Below the pieces are notes generated by a model that was not told the DNA's origin, made no database searches, and worked only from the letters and a program-made list of their open reading frames with translations. 64,000 nucleotides of DNA from Peptostreptococcus russellii (GTDB lineage Bacteria > Bacillota > Clostridia > Peptostreptococcales > Peptostreptococcaceae). The stretch lies in the NCBI RefSeq assembly GCF_003012055.1, contig NZ_JYGE01000003.1:660600-724599 (forward strand). The letters run 5' to 3'. This document shows positions 63,712 through 64,000 of the stretch, piece after piece (position 1 is the first letter of the stretch; every line of letters starts with the position of its first letter). The translations under genes were made by a program, and so were the position numbers.

Positions 63712-64000
63712 ATGAAAACTAAAATTCAAAAGATACTATTATTAATATTAATGACTTTTTTCACCTTGATATCATTTGGAGTCCTTATTCTTTTATTTGA
63801 TAAAAAAAATGAAATTGGAGATTTTATTGCTTATTTGATCATATTTACTATAACTGGTTTTTTATATTATTATTGGAAAACCTTTGATGAAAGAAAGGCG
63901 AAAAAATTAGATTCAATTTATATTAAAAAGGAAAAGAAACTTAATAATATTTATACTCAAAATGTGAAAAAGCTTAAAGACCGTTATAACGAAAAAGAAA
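63712..64000 (+). CDS. Two-helix membrane protein, 5' part only
   Basis: An open frame starts at the ATG at 63712 (AAAGGCGG six to ten bases upstream) and runs to the end of the window without a stop, 96 codons so far. It encodes two hydrophobic helices (IQKILLLILMTFFTLISFGV and IGDFIAYLIIFTITGFLYYY) and then a Lys-rich coiled-coil-like stretch. It follows the CWB2 gene by 12 bases and so is probably co-transcribed. The family is not recognised. Confidence 0.7.
   Translation, partial: MKTKIQKILLLILMTFFTLISFGVLILLFDKKNEIGDFIAYLIIFTITGFLYYYWKTFDERKAKKLDSIYIKKEKKLNNIYTQNVKKLKDRYNEKE

Noticed and set aside
1..64000. tRNA, rRNA, tmRNA, insertion sequences or a complete prophage
   Set aside because: No cloverleaf-like or GC-rich RNA region, transposase or phage structural gene was recognised anywhere in the window.

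Overview
The window reads as a stretch of chromosome from a low-GC, Gram-positive anaerobe of the Clostridia, most likely family Peptostreptococcaceae (Clostridioides/Peptostreptococcus relatives). Three things suggest this: very AT-rich DNA with strong GGAGG or GGGGTG ribosome sites and frequent TTG starts; four surface proteins with cell-wall-binding repeat 2 (CWB2) modules; and a selenocysteine-dependent glycine/sarcosine/betaine-type reductase used in Stickland fermentation. The family name is inference. No rRNA, tRNA, insertion sequence or intact prophage was seen.

Layout. 0-3.9 kb: undecaprenyl-PP phosphatase, then on the minus strand a divergent UvrD-like helicase and an unknown protein with a His/Cys-rich tail. 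4.3-10.8 kb: two large CWB2 surface proteins (one with BspA leucine-rich repeats, one with an L,D-transpeptidase) either side of an iron alcohol dehydrogenase. 11-14.4 kb: a VanZ-RDD membrane protein, a 930-base non-coding stretch holding a relic one-spacer type II-like CRISPR array, then thyA-folA. 15-20.5 kb: a Crp/Fnr regulator, a YkvI-type transporter and the reductase cluster grdX - pyruvoyl subunit - selenoprotein subunit. 21-24.1 kb: two near-identical Gate-domain membrane proteins. 24.5-28.8 kb: a CcpN-type regulator, the PPDK regulatory protein and pyruvate phosphate dikinase, with a good promoter and candidate operator. 29-39 kb: a housekeeping run transcribed leftward (hpf, phoH, ybeY, DgkA-PAP2, era, mgtE, recO, DUF4342, glyQ, glyS). 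39.3-46 kb: TDT transporter, MATE efflux pump, a third CWB2 protein with a duplicated unknown domain, an orphan phage-type DUF1064 protein and a secreted protein. 46.5-56.8 kb: yqeY-rpsU, HIT, YbjQ, then hrcA-grpE-dnaK-dnaJ followed by prmA-rsmE-mtaB, under a strong promoter with a CIRCE operator. 57-64 kb: nucleoside hydrolase, CsbD, HicB-like protein, FMN reductase, GNAT, SDR dehydrogenase, a membrane-anchored PAGEY-repeat protein, a fourth CWB2 protein and the start of a two-helix membrane protein cut by the window end.

How it fits together. The metabolic genes suit an amino-acid fermenter: the selenoprotein reductase disposes of electrons on glycine derivatives, PPDK with its kinase/phosphatase and CcpN handles the pyruvate-PEP node, and the alcohol dehydrogenase is another reductant sink. 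The CWB2 proteins are expected to sit non-covalently on the wall. The most notable items are the in-frame UGA with a SECIS-like hairpin, which splits the selenoprotein into two apparent ORFs, and the CRISPR relic, whose adjacent half-repeat could be either a decayed repeat or a tracrRNA anti-repeat.
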